Positions 1-7,217 are shown, numbered from the stretch's first letter. The stretch is 11,018 nt of DNA from an uncultured Eubacteriales bacterium (GCA_900546215.1 URCD01000081.1:1-11018); one strand, 5' to 3'. Notes: generated by a model not told the origin, from the sequence alone. Program-made: numbers and translations.

Positions 1-1
1 A

Positions 2-400
2 TTTACCTCAGATACCACAATTGGTCCTCCTATTTTTTCAATTTTGATAGAAACGGCACGTTTATATCTATCGGACGTGCAACTCTATCTTTTACAGGAT
101 TTCTCAGATGTACTCAATAGCAGAGTCTCTCCTTCGGCTCAGATTGCTGCTGACAGCCTGAAAGGGTTATGGGAGGATTATTGCAGTTACAAAAAGTGCG
201 GAAATTCTACAATTCACAAACCACTAAAGGCACTGTATACACTATGGAGTGAATTCGAGTCTCCCCAATCTTCTCTTTACACATCTTATATATGCCTTTT
301 AAAAAATGCAGACAGATGGCGAGTGAAGAAACTCATAGAATCCATCATTGAAAATGTACATGTCAGGAATGGAAGAATAAGAAAAATAGATTTTAAATAA
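2..400 (+). CDS. large serine recombinase, C-terminal part (5' end outside window)
   Basis: The frame is open from the left edge, so this is the 3' end of a longer gene; the TTG at 44 has no ribosome binding site and is unlikely to be the start. The visible ~130 residues are mostly helical and end with a short strand pattern (IIENVHVRNGRIRKIDFK). That pattern (hydrophobic-x-x-hydrophobic-x-V-x-x-G-x-hydrophobic-x-x-I-x-F-K) is typical of the extreme C-terminus of large serine recombinases (site-specific integrases of phages and conjugative or mobilizable elements). The next gene ends with the same pattern. No catalytic domain or zinc ribbon is visible; both would lie upstream, outside the window. 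If that part is intact, this would be the active integrase of the element. The assignment rests on the C-terminal pattern and on the neighbour, so it is moderately sure. Confidence 0.55.
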   Translation, partial: FTSDTTIGPPIFSILIETARLYLSDVQLYLLQDFSDVLNSRVSPSAQIAADSLKGLWEDYCSYKKCGNSTIHKPLKALYTLWSEFESPQSSLYTSYICLLKNADRWRVKKLIESIIENVHVRNGRIRKIDFK

Positions 401-485
401 TTAGCCAGATGTGCTAAAGTCAATTTGATTCATTAAAAACAAAGCTAACTTCCTACATATTATCTTTAGAAAGGTAGGTAAAAAA

Positions 486-1508
486 ATGGACGAAATCGAA
501 AAAACAATACAGTTTTCACAATCTAGAATGCAATCTCTCAGCATTTTGCTATTAAAAGAAAAGCCAGACACCATCTCTTATATTTTTGAAGCATATGAAT
601 TGCTTCGTTCCCTGTCCCTTGTAGTGAAGTTACTTAATTATAAACAAATCAAACCAAGTAAGAAAACAGAGTGGAGCATTGATGCCGTACGGTCTATTCT
701 CACAAATCCAATCTATAGCGAATATTCTTTTTTCTTTGACCCCGCCACAATAAAGGCTTGTGAGCGTTGTCAAAGGATATTGAATGAACAGAAGGCTGGA
801 AATGCTCAGACGCACCTGCGTAACTATTGCCATGTGTTTTCTGGACTCCTCTATTGCTCAGTTTGCGGAAGATCCATGAACGCCCGAAGCGGCAAAAGAA
901 AAGAATTGGGACGTTCCCCTGCAAACTACTCTTGTCTTGGGAGACGGAACCACACTTGTAACAGCTGTTATATTTCTGAAAGTGGTCTGGGCGTATTCAT
1001 ATACAACCTGATTTTGAATTTGTATAGAATTTCGATACATACGAAAGATTTCCTTTCAGTGCATCAGATTGAAGAGCTACTTTTAGCACACAATAATTTT
1101 CCATCTATTCATCAGATTGCTCCGAACGATTTGAAAATGCTCTTGGAACAGGCTTCTACAGGAAAATTTTCTTTATTTTCAGAATTTTCTTTTCATCCCA
1201 GAATAAGCCTGGATATGATCCAGATGCAAAAAGAGTGCGGAATAAATGATTTCGTTTACTTATTGAGTCCTGAACTGGGCATTCAAAAGCTCAATGATTC
1301 ATTCTATCACGAAAAAAGATTAAACTATTGGGGTCTGATGGATGAGGTAAACCCTTTGATACTAAAAGAATTTTTACAACATTTTGTTACAAGAATCTAT
1401 GTTGACCACGGGACTGTCTCGTCCATTACATTCAAGAACGATTTTACGCTACATTTTATCATCAGCAATCCTTTTAAAAACTTTACAGAATTCTTTGACA
1501 TCCAGTAG
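486..1508 (+). CDS. serine recombinase-like protein lacking the catalytic domain (recombinase + zinc-ribbon domains)
   Basis: 340 residues. Residues ~27-95 match the recombinase (DNA-binding) domain of large serine recombinases: an IFEAYELLRSLSLVVKLLN helix region, then W63-S64 and the ILTNPIY motif (71-77). Residues ~112-165 form the zinc ribbon, with C124-x2-C127 (LLYCSVCGRSM), C150, C158 and an extra C161. The C-terminus (~297-321) repeats the family end pattern. The ~150-residue N-terminal resolvase domain with its catalytic Ser is absent: only ~25 residues precede the recombinase domain, and the upstream in-frame DNA back to a TGA at 426 shows no such domain. The protein therefore probably binds DNA but cannot cut it alone. 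It may be an accessory subunit for the recombinase ending at 400, or a decayed remnant. The ribosome binding site is weak (AAGG/TAGG near 471-478) and partly inside a 5-bp inverted repeat (452-456/474-478). The gene lies 85 nt after the upstream recombinase, probably co-transcribed. Confidence 0.8.
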   Translation: MDEIEKTIQFSQSRMQSLSILLLKEKPDTISYIFEAYELLRSLSLVVKLLNYKQIKPSKKTEWSIDAVRSILTNPIYSEYSFFFDPATIKACERCQRILNEQKAGNAQTHLRNYCHVFSGLLYCSVCGRSMNARSGKRKELGRSPANYSCLGRRNHTCNSCYISESGLGVFIYNLILNLYRISIHTKDFLSVHQIEELLLAHNNFPSIHQIAPNDLKMLLEQASTGKFSLFSEFSFHPRISLDMIQMQKECGINDFVYLLSPELGIQKLNDSFYHEKRLNYWGLMDEVNPLILKEFLQHFVTRIYVDHGTVSSITFKNDFTLHFIISNPFKNFTEFFDIQ

Positions 1509-1518
1509 ATTGAGGAAG

Positions 1519-1560
1519 AAAAACGGCAGCAGCATCCAACACGATGCCACTACCGTTTTT
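1519..1560 (+). terminator. intrinsic terminator after the recombinase genes
   Basis: An imperfect hairpin lies 10 nt after the recombinase stop codon. The left arm (1519-1536) pairs with the right arm (1543-1560) over 15 of 18 positions around a 6-nt loop (CAACAC), with flanking A and T runs. It probably ends the recombinase transcript. Confidence 0.7.
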
Positions 1561-1570
1561 AATTGACTCC

Positions 1571-1618
1571 TTTAAGACTGATTTCGTAAACAGACTTTTG
1601 ATAAATTTCAGTCTCAAA
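1571..1618. repeat. 48-bp imperfect dyad beside the recombinase genes (candidate att-like site)
   Basis: TTTAAGACTGA at 1571-1581 and TCAGTCTCAAA at 1608-1618 are inverted repeats matching at 10 of 11 positions, separated by 26 bp. A third AGACT lies in the spacer at 1592-1596. The total length and the widely spaced outer arms resemble attachment sites of large serine recombinases, and the site sits just past the recombinase terminator. No duplicate copy can be seen in the window, so function is inference. Confidence 0.35.
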
Positions 1619-1650
1619 TCATATTGTCAGCAATCTTTTTTCATAGAATT

Positions 1651-1704
1651 AATTAGTAATTATCAACAATAACCACATTATATTATTGTCGATAATTACT
1701 GATT
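1651..1704. repeat. long near-perfect inverted repeat between the recombinase and queA
   Basis: Arms at 1655-1672 and 1683-1700 match at 17 of 18 positions around a 10-nt spacer; with two mismatches the dyad extends to 1651-1704. The stem is AT-rich and lacks a U-run on either side, so it is not a classical terminator, although it lies where converging transcripts from the recombinases and queA meet. It could also be a protein-binding or integration site. Confidence 0.5.
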
Positions 1705-1735
1705 TTCTCTAATTTAAATAACATACTAACGGGTT

Positions 1736-2761
1736 TTATACGATCAGCATGGCATCCCCAAAAGAGAAAAATCTATATCTTTCATTAACAGCCGTCCTAT
1801 AAGTATCAAGTATTGTGTCTTTGCCTACAAGCGCGGCAACAAGCATTATAAGTGTAGATTCCGGAAGGTGAAAATTAGTTATAAGGCAGTCAACAGCCTT
1901 AAATTTATAACCAGGATAAATAAAAATTTTTGTCCATCCGCTTTGAGCATGTACAATTCCATCATCATCTGTTACAGATTCAAGCGTACGAGTACTCGTT
2001 GTTCCAACCGATATTATTCTGCCGCCGTTTTTCTTGGCATTATTTATTTTGTCTGCTTCTTCCTTCTCCACAATGTAGTATTCCGAATGCATTTCATGGC
2101 TTGAAACATCATCTACTTTTACTGGCCGGAATGTTCCCAAACCGACATGAAGAGTTACATGCGCTATTTCCACGCCCATATTCTCAATCTCACTCAAAAG
2201 CTCCTTAGTAAAATGAAGCCCCGCTGTAGGCGCTGCTGCCGAGCCCTCATGTACCGCATAAACAGTTTGGTATCGATTTTTGTCCTCAAGCTTATGTGTT
2301 ATATACGGCGGAAGAGGCATTTCACCAAGTTCATCCAAAATACTTTCAAAAACTCCATCATAATGGAATTTTACAATTCTGTTACCGCCTTCTATAACTT
2401 CTAATATTTCTGCTTCAAGTCTTCCGTCACCAAAAGTTATTATGTCTCCCGGTTTGGCTTTTTTCCCTGGATAAGTAAGTACCTCCCAAGTATCCAAATC
2501 TTTTCTAACAAGTAAAAGTATCTCAACCCTAGCACCGGTATTTTTCCTTGATCCAATAAGCCTAGCCGGCATAACCTTTGTGTCGTTTATAACAAGACAG
2601 TCACCCTTTTTTAAATATCCCTTTATATCTCTGAATGTCCTATGCTCAATCTCCCCTGTATCCTTATGCAGTACAAGAAGCCGTGACGATGCCCTGTCTT
2701 TAAGCGGTTCCTGCGCTATCAGTTCCTCAGGAAGTTCATAATAAAAGTCGCTGGTTTTCAT
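1736..2761 (-). CDS. queA: S-adenosylmethionine:tRNA ribosyltransferase-isomerase
   Basis: QueA catalyses the penultimate step of queuosine synthesis in the cytoplasm: it transfers and isomerises the ribosyl part of SAM onto 7-aminomethyl-7-deazaguanine at position 34 of tRNAs with GUN anticodons, giving epoxyqueuosine. The 341 residues match the usual length (~340-356), and family motifs run in order: FYYELPEELIAQ (6-17), NDTKVMPARL (59-68), GEMPLPPYI (146-154), EGSAAAPTAGLHFT (172-185), HVGLGTFRPV (205-214), HEMHSE (222-227), GTTSTRTLES (253-262) and TNFHLPESTL (295-304). The ATG has a GGAG 8 nt upstream. It lies only 15 nt after the spoIID-like gene, so both are probably one operon. The usual downstream partner tgt is not found; the mobile-element end lies there instead. 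No convincing terminator follows except the AT-rich dyad at 1651-1704. Confidence 0.97.
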   Translation of the reverse strand: MKTSDFYYELPEELIAQEPLKDRASSRLLVLHKDTGEIEHRTFRDIKGYLKKGDCLVINDTKVMPARLIGSRKNTGARVEILLLVRKDLDTWEVLTYPGKKAKPGDIITFGDGRLEAEILEVIEGGNRIVKFHYDGVFESILDELGEMPLPPYITHKLEDKNRYQTVYAVHEGSAAAPTAGLHFTKELLSEIENMGVEIAHVTLHVGLGTFRPVKVDDVSSHEMHSEYYIVEKEEADKINNAKKNGGRIISVGTTSTRTLESVTDDDGIVHAQSGWTKIFIYPGYKFKAVDCLITNFHLPESTLIMLVAALVGKDTILDTYRTAVNERYRFFSFGDAMLIV

Positions 2762-2776
2762 TTGTACATCTCCAAT

Positions 2777-4429
2777 TTATTTTACCGTAACACCGGTATA
2801 GTAATGCTGTAAAATCTCTTTATATGTAGCTCCATTTTTAGCCATACCATTGGCGCCCATCTGGCTCATTCCAACGCCATGCCCTATTCCGTAGCCATTT
2901 ATATTTATTGTAGAGCCTTTAGATGATATTACTGTTGTCCCTGTTGATGGTGTTGATACGGTTAATAGGTCGTCAAGGTCCGGTATATCCTCTAAATCAA
3001 CCTCTTTCCCGTCATATCCATAGGCTTTTGTTCCTGATGCTGTTGAATAAACAACTGCACAGTCAGAGCCTATAACATAATCGTTTCCAACTTCAAAATT
3101 TCTCAGTGAAGATGAAACAAATGTGCCAAGTGCTCCGTTAACGGTAACTTCACCTTCGCTGCCGCCTTCAATTGTACCATTAGTTATAGTATAATTGCGG
3201 CTGTTGAAGGAATCCCCAATAGCGCCAAATACTGTTCTGCAGGCTTCTAATGTAATTGTTTTAGTTCCGTTTGTGCCTAGTATATCAAGCTTCTGAACTC
3301 TTTTTGTCTTATTGTCTATTGTTATTCTCATACCTGTGGCTGAACCTATATTATATCCGTTAGTAGAAATAAGCCTGTCCAAATCAGAAAGTGTAATAGT
3401 TCTGCTCCATGTCGGGCAGTTTATCTCCTCACTGTCGTCCACGGGTTTAAGGTAAGCAACCTCTGTGCCCCATACATTTTTAGCGTCTTCTGTATATCCG
3501 CCGCTTGAAGAAAAGAATAACGCTTCTATTGGACTGCCGTTGTAATAAATAAGTTCTCCTTCAGTATCAATTACTGCCTGTCTGGTTGTAGAATCCTCGT
3601 AGTCATATCCCATATATGCCTGACAGTGAGTAGAATCACAAATATCATATCCTATATCGGATTCCCTATTCCATTTATACAGGGCATATGTTCTCGCAGC
3701 ACACGCCTGAGCCTTTATTGATTCATATTCATAGCTAGACGGTATTTCAGATGCGACAACTCCATATAGGTATTCTTCCAAGTCTATAACGTTTACAGCT
3801 GTTATTGTTCCATCATCGTTCTGCATAAAGTCAATTATGCCTCTGTATGAACGTGCGCCCAAATCAACAACAGGCGTTGAACCTGTACCCATAAAATATG
3901 CGTCAGATTCAGCTATAAGAAGAATTGGAGATCCGCCTATATCAAGTATCTCAACCTCATTTGGAGAAAGGGCCTTGCCACCAAGGGCAGATGCAGCACT
4001 GTTTGCCGAGGACATATCAGAATATCCATATATTATTACCGCCCAATTATTTTTATAATATCCAGGCAATGCATTTGTGTATCCCTGCGAAATAAAAGAC
4101 GAAGCCTGAGTCTTAGCATCATCAAATGTTTTTACATCAAGAGGTACTGCAACCTGATAGCTGAGACCTATCCGCATGGTAAAACCTGACGATGATGAAA
4201 ATTCAGCCATAGTCTCATTAAGTAATGGACTCGTTATGCCATCGTCGCTCCTGACTAACTTTATATTGTTTGATTCTATGAATATTGAAGACTTATCTTC
4301 AAAGCTCATTCTCAGCCCCACCCTCAGATAATCAGGAAGTTCGGCAGCCGCAAAGGCGCTTGTTGAAAAGCCTGAAAATATGAGAGCAGCGCTGAAAAGC
4401 GCAGCAAAAAATCTTTTAAAATATTTCAA
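2777..4429 (-). CDS. secreted SpoIID/LytB-domain protein (peptidoglycan lytic transglycosylase-like)
   Basis: SpoIID is a lytic transglycosylase that trims stem-peptide-free glycan during engulfment in sporulation. This 550-residue protein is longer than classical SpoIID (~340). Residues 1-28 form a signal peptide (basic start, hydrophobic core, AFAA). Residues ~84-150 look like a SPOR-type peptidoglycan-binding repeat (weak call). The SpoIID core begins near 196: LEEYLYGVVASEIP (217-230), with E228 at the position of the catalytic Glu; KAQACAARTYA (239-249); a C264-x3-H268-C269 cluster like the zinc site of clostridial SpoIID; SSSGGYTEDAKNVWG (307-321); and GYGIGHGVGMSQMGANGMA (512-530) near the end. 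The start is TTG, with GAGG 11 nt upstream; no better start is in frame. It heads an operon with queA behind a good promoter. It could act in sporulation or in vegetative wall turnover; the promoter is sigma-A-like, which leaves this open. Confidence 0.9.
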   Translation of the reverse strand: MKYFKRFFAALFSAALIFSGFSTSAFAAAELPDYLRVGLRMSFEDKSSIFIESNNIKLVRSDDGITSPLLNETMAEFSSSSGFTMRIGLSYQVAVPLDVKTFDDAKTQASSFISQGYTNALPGYYKNNWAVIIYGYSDMSSANSAASALGGKALSPNEVEILDIGGSPILLIAESDAYFMGTGSTPVVDLGARSYRGIIDFMQNDDGTITAVNVIDLEEYLYGVVASEIPSSYEYESIKAQACAARTYALYKWNRESDIGYDICDSTHCQAYMGYDYEDSTTRQAVIDTEGELIYYNGSPIEALFFSSSGGYTEDAKNVWGTEVAYLKPVDDSEEINCPTWSRTITLSDLDRLISTNGYNIGSATGMRITIDNKTKRVQKLDILGTNGTKTITLEACRTVFGAIGDSFNSRNYTITNGTIEGGSEGEVTVNGALGTFVSSSLRNFEVGNDYVIGSDCAVVYSTASGTKAYGYDGKEVDLEDIPDLDDLLTVSTPSTGTTVISSKGSTININGYGIGHGVGMSQMGANGMAKNGATYKEILQHYYTGVTVK

Positions 4430-4465
4430 CGCAATATCATCCTCTCTTAAGGGAATTGTTATATT

Positions 4466-4494
4466 ATTATAAATTAATATGTCATAAAATGCAA
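4466..4494 (-). promoter_or_regulatory. sigma-A-type promoter of the spoIID-like/queA operon
   Basis: On the minus strand, TTGCAT (4494-4489) and a perfect TATAAT (4471-4466) are separated by 17 nt. The predicted start near 4459 leaves a ~30-nt leader containing the GAGG ribosome binding site. Confidence 0.75.
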
Positions 4495-4575
4495 AGCCAA
4501 ATATGGGAATATTGACAAATCAGTTAAAATATTAATTAAATTTTAAGAAACCATTACAATTTCATGTAGTTTTTC

Positions 4576-4610
4576 AAGAAAAAAGTCCTGAAAAAATTTC
4601 AGGACTTTCA
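4576..4610 (-). terminator. intrinsic terminator after the polysaccharide deacetylase gene
   Basis: A 12-bp perfect stem (4582-4593 with 4597-4608) around a 3-nt loop is followed on the minus strand by a T run (TTTTTTCTT). It lies ~20 nt past the deacetylase stop and separates that gene from the spoIID-like/queA operon. Confidence 0.9.
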
Positions 4611-4627
4611 AAAAACAACCTATTTAT

Positions 4628-5431
4628 TTAGCTTTCTGTATCCGCTGTTTTATTAGCAATCTGTCTTCCTTCACTATTCATAGTATAGTTATCTCTTATT
4701 ATAAGCTCAGATATTGTAACAATTTCATATCCCTTTTCTTTTAAGCCTTTTATAATCGTATCTAGAGCCTCGGGAGTATATTTTGCGTCATTGTGGAACA
4801 AAATTATCGAACCATTTCCAAGGTGCTTATGGTCAAGAACCTGTTTAATCTCCGCCTCTGTTCCAAACTCCTTCCAGTCCAAGCTGTCGATATCCCACTG
4901 CACAGTGTAATATCCGCATTCCTCCGCTGCTGAAATAACGTCGTTGGTATATTCTCCAAACGGCGCTCTAAAAAGGTCCATCTCCACTCCGGTAAGCTCT
5001 TTCACTTTATTTCCAGCTGCGGTAAGCTCCTCCTTAATTTGTTCCTTTGTAAGCTGGCTCATATGAGGATGAGTAGCAGAATGATTGCCTAAATCGTGTC
5101 CAGCTTCAGCTATTTTAAGTACTTCATCGGGGTATTTATCAACCCAGTATCCGCACATAAAAAATGTAGTTTTGACATCGTTTTCATCAAGTATTTCAAG
5201 AAGTCTGTCAGTGTCGTCAGCTCCCCATGCAGCATCAAAGCTGATTGCTATCTGCGGCTTATCCGTTTCGACACAATAAATTGGAAGCAGTCTCTCTGTT
5301 TTAGCCACGGCTGTAGAAAATACGGCCTTAGCCGTAGGCGCAGCTATTTTCACTGCCGCAGCGGCAAAAATAACCAGTGCTGCCGCCGCTATTATCTTCC
5401 GTCCTGAAAATTTAAATGTTTTGATAATCAA
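4628..5431 (-). CDS. membrane-anchored polysaccharide deacetylase (NodB domain, sporulation PdaB-like)
   Basis: NodB-family enzymes remove N-acetyl groups from glycans such as peptidoglycan or chitin-like chains. The 267-residue protein has one N-terminal membrane segment or uncleaved signal (~12-35), then the NodB domain (~59-245). Motifs are visible: ISFDAAWG (63-70) with D66 as catalytic base, NHSATH (116-121) with metal ligands H117 and H121, RAPF (155-158), WDIDSLDW (179-186) and ILFHND (210-215). The second Asp of the usual TFDDG motif, normally a metal ligand, is Ala (A67); the sporulation subfamily PdaB also departs from TFDDG here, and overall length (B. subtilis PdaB ~254) and layout fit that subfamily. 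The TTG start is the first possible one after an in-frame TGA and has GGGTGA just upstream. It diverges from cysK over 126 bp and has its own terminator. The physiological substrate is not known. Confidence 0.88.
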   Translation of the reverse strand: MIIKTFKFSGRKIIAAAALVIFAAAAVKIAAPTAKAVFSTAVAKTERLLPIYCVETDKPQIAISFDAAWGADDTDRLLEILDENDVKTTFFMCGYWVDKYPDEVLKIAEAGHDLGNHSATHPHMSQLTKEQIKEELTAAGNKVKELTGVEMDLFRAPFGEYTNDVISAAEECGYYTVQWDIDSLDWKEFGTEAEIKQVLDHKHLGNGSIILFHNDAKYTPEALDTIIKGLKEKGYEIVTISELIIRDNYTMNSEGRQIANKTADTES

Positions 5432-5498
5432 TATGTATCACCCATTATGTTATGTTTATATAAATATATATTCCTTGTTCCTCTTTTAAATTCGGATG

Positions 5499-5527
5499 TT
5501 GACTGTACAAAGTCCAAAGCGTATAAT
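5499..5527 (+). promoter_or_regulatory. sigma-A promoter of cysK
   Basis: TTGACT (5499-5504) and TATAAT (5522-5527) are separated by 17 nt, a near-consensus promoter. The transcript would start near 5534, giving a leader of only ~24 nt, so there is no room for a T-box or riboswitch; control, if any, would be by a protein acting on the promoter. Confidence 0.88.
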
Positions 5528-5557
5528 TTATTTAATTTTATTGCGCGAGGTGTAATT

Positions 5558-6490
5558 ATGGCTAGAATATATAATAACGTACTTGAACTTACAGGAAGGA
5601 CCCCTATAATGGAGCTTCATAAGTATGAAAAAAATTATTGTCCTGGGTCTAGGCTTCTTGCTAAGCTTGAATACTTTAATCCTGCCGGAAGTATAAAGGA
5701 CAGGGTTGCAAAGCAAATGATACTGGATGCTCAAGCCTCCGGCTTACTAAAAGACGGATACACCATAATTGAACCTACAAGCGGAAATACAGGAATAGGG
5801 CTGGCATCCGCGGCGGCTTCACTTGGATATAAGTGCATTCTTGTTATGCCTGATACAATGAGTATTGAGAGGCGTAACCTTTTAAAAGCATATGGAGCCC
5901 AAGTGGTATTGTCTGATGGAGCTAAAGGTATGGCCGGAGCCATTGAAAAGGCCGATGAACTGGCAAAAGAGATACAAGGAAGCTTTATAGCCGGACAATT
6001 TGAAAATCCTTCAAATCCAAAGTCTCACTATCTAACTACAGGTCCTGAAATATGGGAAGATACTGACGGAAATGTTGATGTATACGTGGCAACTGTAGGA
6101 ACGGGAGGCACACTCAGCGGAACCGCAAAATATCTGAAGGAAAAAAATCCGAATATTAGGGTTATCGCAGTAGAACCGTCTTCCAGTCCACTTCTATCAA
6201 AAGGAAAGGCAGGTCCTCATAAAATACAGGGTATAGGAGCCAATTTTATTCCTAAAATACTTGATACCAAAATATATGATGACATCATTGCGGTAAGTGA
6301 CGAAAATGCCTATAAAACCGCTAATGCTTTAGCTAAATGTGAAGGTATTCTTGTTGGAATATCCTCTGGAGCCGCTGTATGGGCCGCTGCTGAAATTTCT
6401 AAAAAGAAAGAATACTCAGGCAAAAATATTGTTGTAATTCTTCCTGATGCCGGAGACAGATATATGTCAGAAGGCGTTTATAACGATTAA
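5558..6490 (+). CDS. cysK: cysteine synthase A (O-acetylserine sulfhydrylase)
   Basis: CysK is a pyridoxal-phosphate enzyme that makes L-cysteine from O-acetylserine and sulfide in the cytoplasm. 310 residues, the usual size. The PLP lysine is K47 in NPAGSIKDR (41-49); the substrate loop is PTSGNTGIG (73-81); the phosphate-binding glycine loop is GTGGTLSGT (181-189); HKIQGIGANFIP (221-232) and SSGAA (269-273) follow; the C-terminus ILPDAGDRYMSEGVY is typical. The ATG at 5558 is chosen because AGGTG lies 5 nt upstream and the conserved N-terminus (LTGRTP) follows. An in-frame extension to 5447 is possible but would run through the promoter and adds no conserved sequence. The gene stands alone: a strong promoter in front and a terminator directly behind. 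CysK-type rather than CysM-type is favoured by the HKIQGIG motif and length. Confidence 0.95.
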   Translation: MARIYNNVLELTGRTPIMELHKYEKNYCPGSRLLAKLEYFNPAGSIKDRVAKQMILDAQASGLLKDGYTIIEPTSGNTGIGLASAAASLGYKCILVMPDTMSIERRNLLKAYGAQVVLSDGAKGMAGAIEKADELAKEIQGSFIAGQFENPSNPKSHYLTTGPEIWEDTDGNVDVYVATVGTGGTLSGTAKYLKEKNPNIRVIAVEPSSSPLLSKGKAGPHKIQGIGANFIPKILDTKIYDDIIAVSDENAYKTANALAKCEGILVGISSGAAVWAAAEISKKKEYSGKNIVVILPDAGDRYMSEGVYND

Positions 6491-6518
6491 AAAACAGCCG
6501 GTTTTTACCGGCTGTTTT
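6489..6518. terminator. bidirectional intrinsic terminator between cysK and the tetR-type gene
   Basis: AAAACAGCCGG (6491-6501) and CCGGCTGTTTT (6508-6518) form a perfect 11-bp stem around a 6-nt loop. A T-tract is available on both strands, and both converging genes end here. It overlaps the last bases of the regulator gene. Confidence 0.92.
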
Positions 6519-7071
6519 ACATTTCTATTCCTTTAAGCCCAAGAAGAACAAGATTAAACATTAAATCTGCTACTTCCTCTACTGATTTATCATAGCTCGA
6601 ATTTACCCAAAGCGCTATTGTATTTATTGCTCCCATAATTATCATGCAATATACGTATTTTTTGTCCTCTTCTCTAATTCCAAGCTCATATTTCTCAACC
6701 ATTACCTTTTGCATCGCTACACTCATAAGCCTGTATCTGAAATCCGTATCGCTGTTTTTGTCCAGCAGTATTCGGAATGTATCGCCATTATTTTTTACAT
6801 ATGTCAAAAATTCCTCAAGCAGTTTTATTTTTTCTTCGTCTGAGCTCAAATTTCTTAGAAATTCCGCCGTTTTGTCTAAAAGCTCATCCTCTGCTTCTTT
6901 CACAAGGGCATACTGGTCTCCATAGTATTTATAGAAAGTGGTTCTATTCACATCGGCGTTTTCACATATTTCTTTTATGGTTATTTTATTTAGCGGCTTT
7001 TCTTCCATAAGCTCAAACACACTTTCCTTGAGCAGCTTTTTTGTCATAAGTACTCTTCTATTCTCTCTCAT
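6517..7071 (-). CDS. TetR/AcrR-family transcriptional regulator
   Basis: A dimeric DNA-binding repressor type with an N-terminal helix-turn-helix and a ligand-binding C-terminal part. The start is placed at the ATG at 7071 because GGAGG (7081-7077) lies 5 nt upstream; the more upstream ATG at 7092 would place that ribosome binding site inside the gene and has none of its own. This gives 184 residues. The HTH is at ~30-50 (ITIKEICENADVNRTTFYKYY, with the family-typical TTFYxYY recognition helix). The remainder is helical with a hydrophobic C-terminal helix (~140-184), as in the small TetR proteins of Firmicutes; the ligand cannot be told. It diverges from the degV-family gene across ~167 bp, and a dyad over that gene's promoter is a candidate operator. 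The two may work together on fatty-acid uptake or sensing (inference only). Confidence 0.9.
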   Translation of the reverse strand: MRENRRVLMTKKLLKESVFELMEEKPLNKITIKEICENADVNRTTFYKYYGDQYALVKEAEDELLDKTAEFLRNLSSDEEKIKLLEEFLTYVKNNGDTFRILLDKNSDTDFRYRLMSVAMQKVMVEKYELGIREEDKKYVYCMIIMGAINTIALWVNSSYDKSVEEVADLMFNLVLLGLKGIEM

Positions 7072-7112
7072 TCCATCCTCCAAAAACAACATTTAAATCA
7101 AAAAATCAATTT

Positions 7113-7141
7113 ATCATACATATTTTAATTATTTGTTTAAA
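7113..7141 (-). promoter_or_regulatory. probable promoter of the tetR-type gene
   Basis: On the minus strand, TTTAAA (7141-7136) and TATGAT (7118-7113) are 17 nt apart. The start would fall near 7106, giving a ~35-nt leader with the GGAGG site. The -35 element is weak. Just upstream is an imperfect dyad, ATACA (7142-7146) and TGTAT (7155-7159). Confidence 0.5.
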
Positions 7142-7185
7142 ATACATCTTCGAGTGTATATCTGTTGGTTGCAAATCTCACTGTT

Positions 7186-7217
7186 TTGATTATAGTAGAT
7201 TATAGTAATATAGTCAA
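7186..7217 (+). promoter_or_regulatory. degV-family gene promoter overlapped by a dyad (candidate TetR operator)
   Basis: TTGATT (7186-7191) and TATAGT (7209-7214) are 17 nt apart. The same stretch is an imperfect inverted repeat: TTGATTATAGTA (7186-7197) and TAATATAGTCAA (7206-7217) match at 10 of 12 positions, with an 8-bp spacer. It also contains a tandem 10-bp repeat GATTATAGTA (7188-7207). An operator covering both promoter elements would allow repression by the divergent TetR-family protein. Confidence 0.5.

Noticed and set aside
5432..5470. A sporulation sigma-E-like promoter (GAATATA ... CATAACAT) before the polysaccharide deacetylase.
   Set aside because: The spacing and -10 match are poor, and transcription would start inside or after the ribosome binding site.
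5447..5557. N-terminal extension of CysK to an upstream start at 5447.
   Set aside because: The extension covers the near-consensus promoter, has no good ribosome binding site and adds residues absent from the family; AGGTG 5 nt before the ATG at 5558 decides the start.
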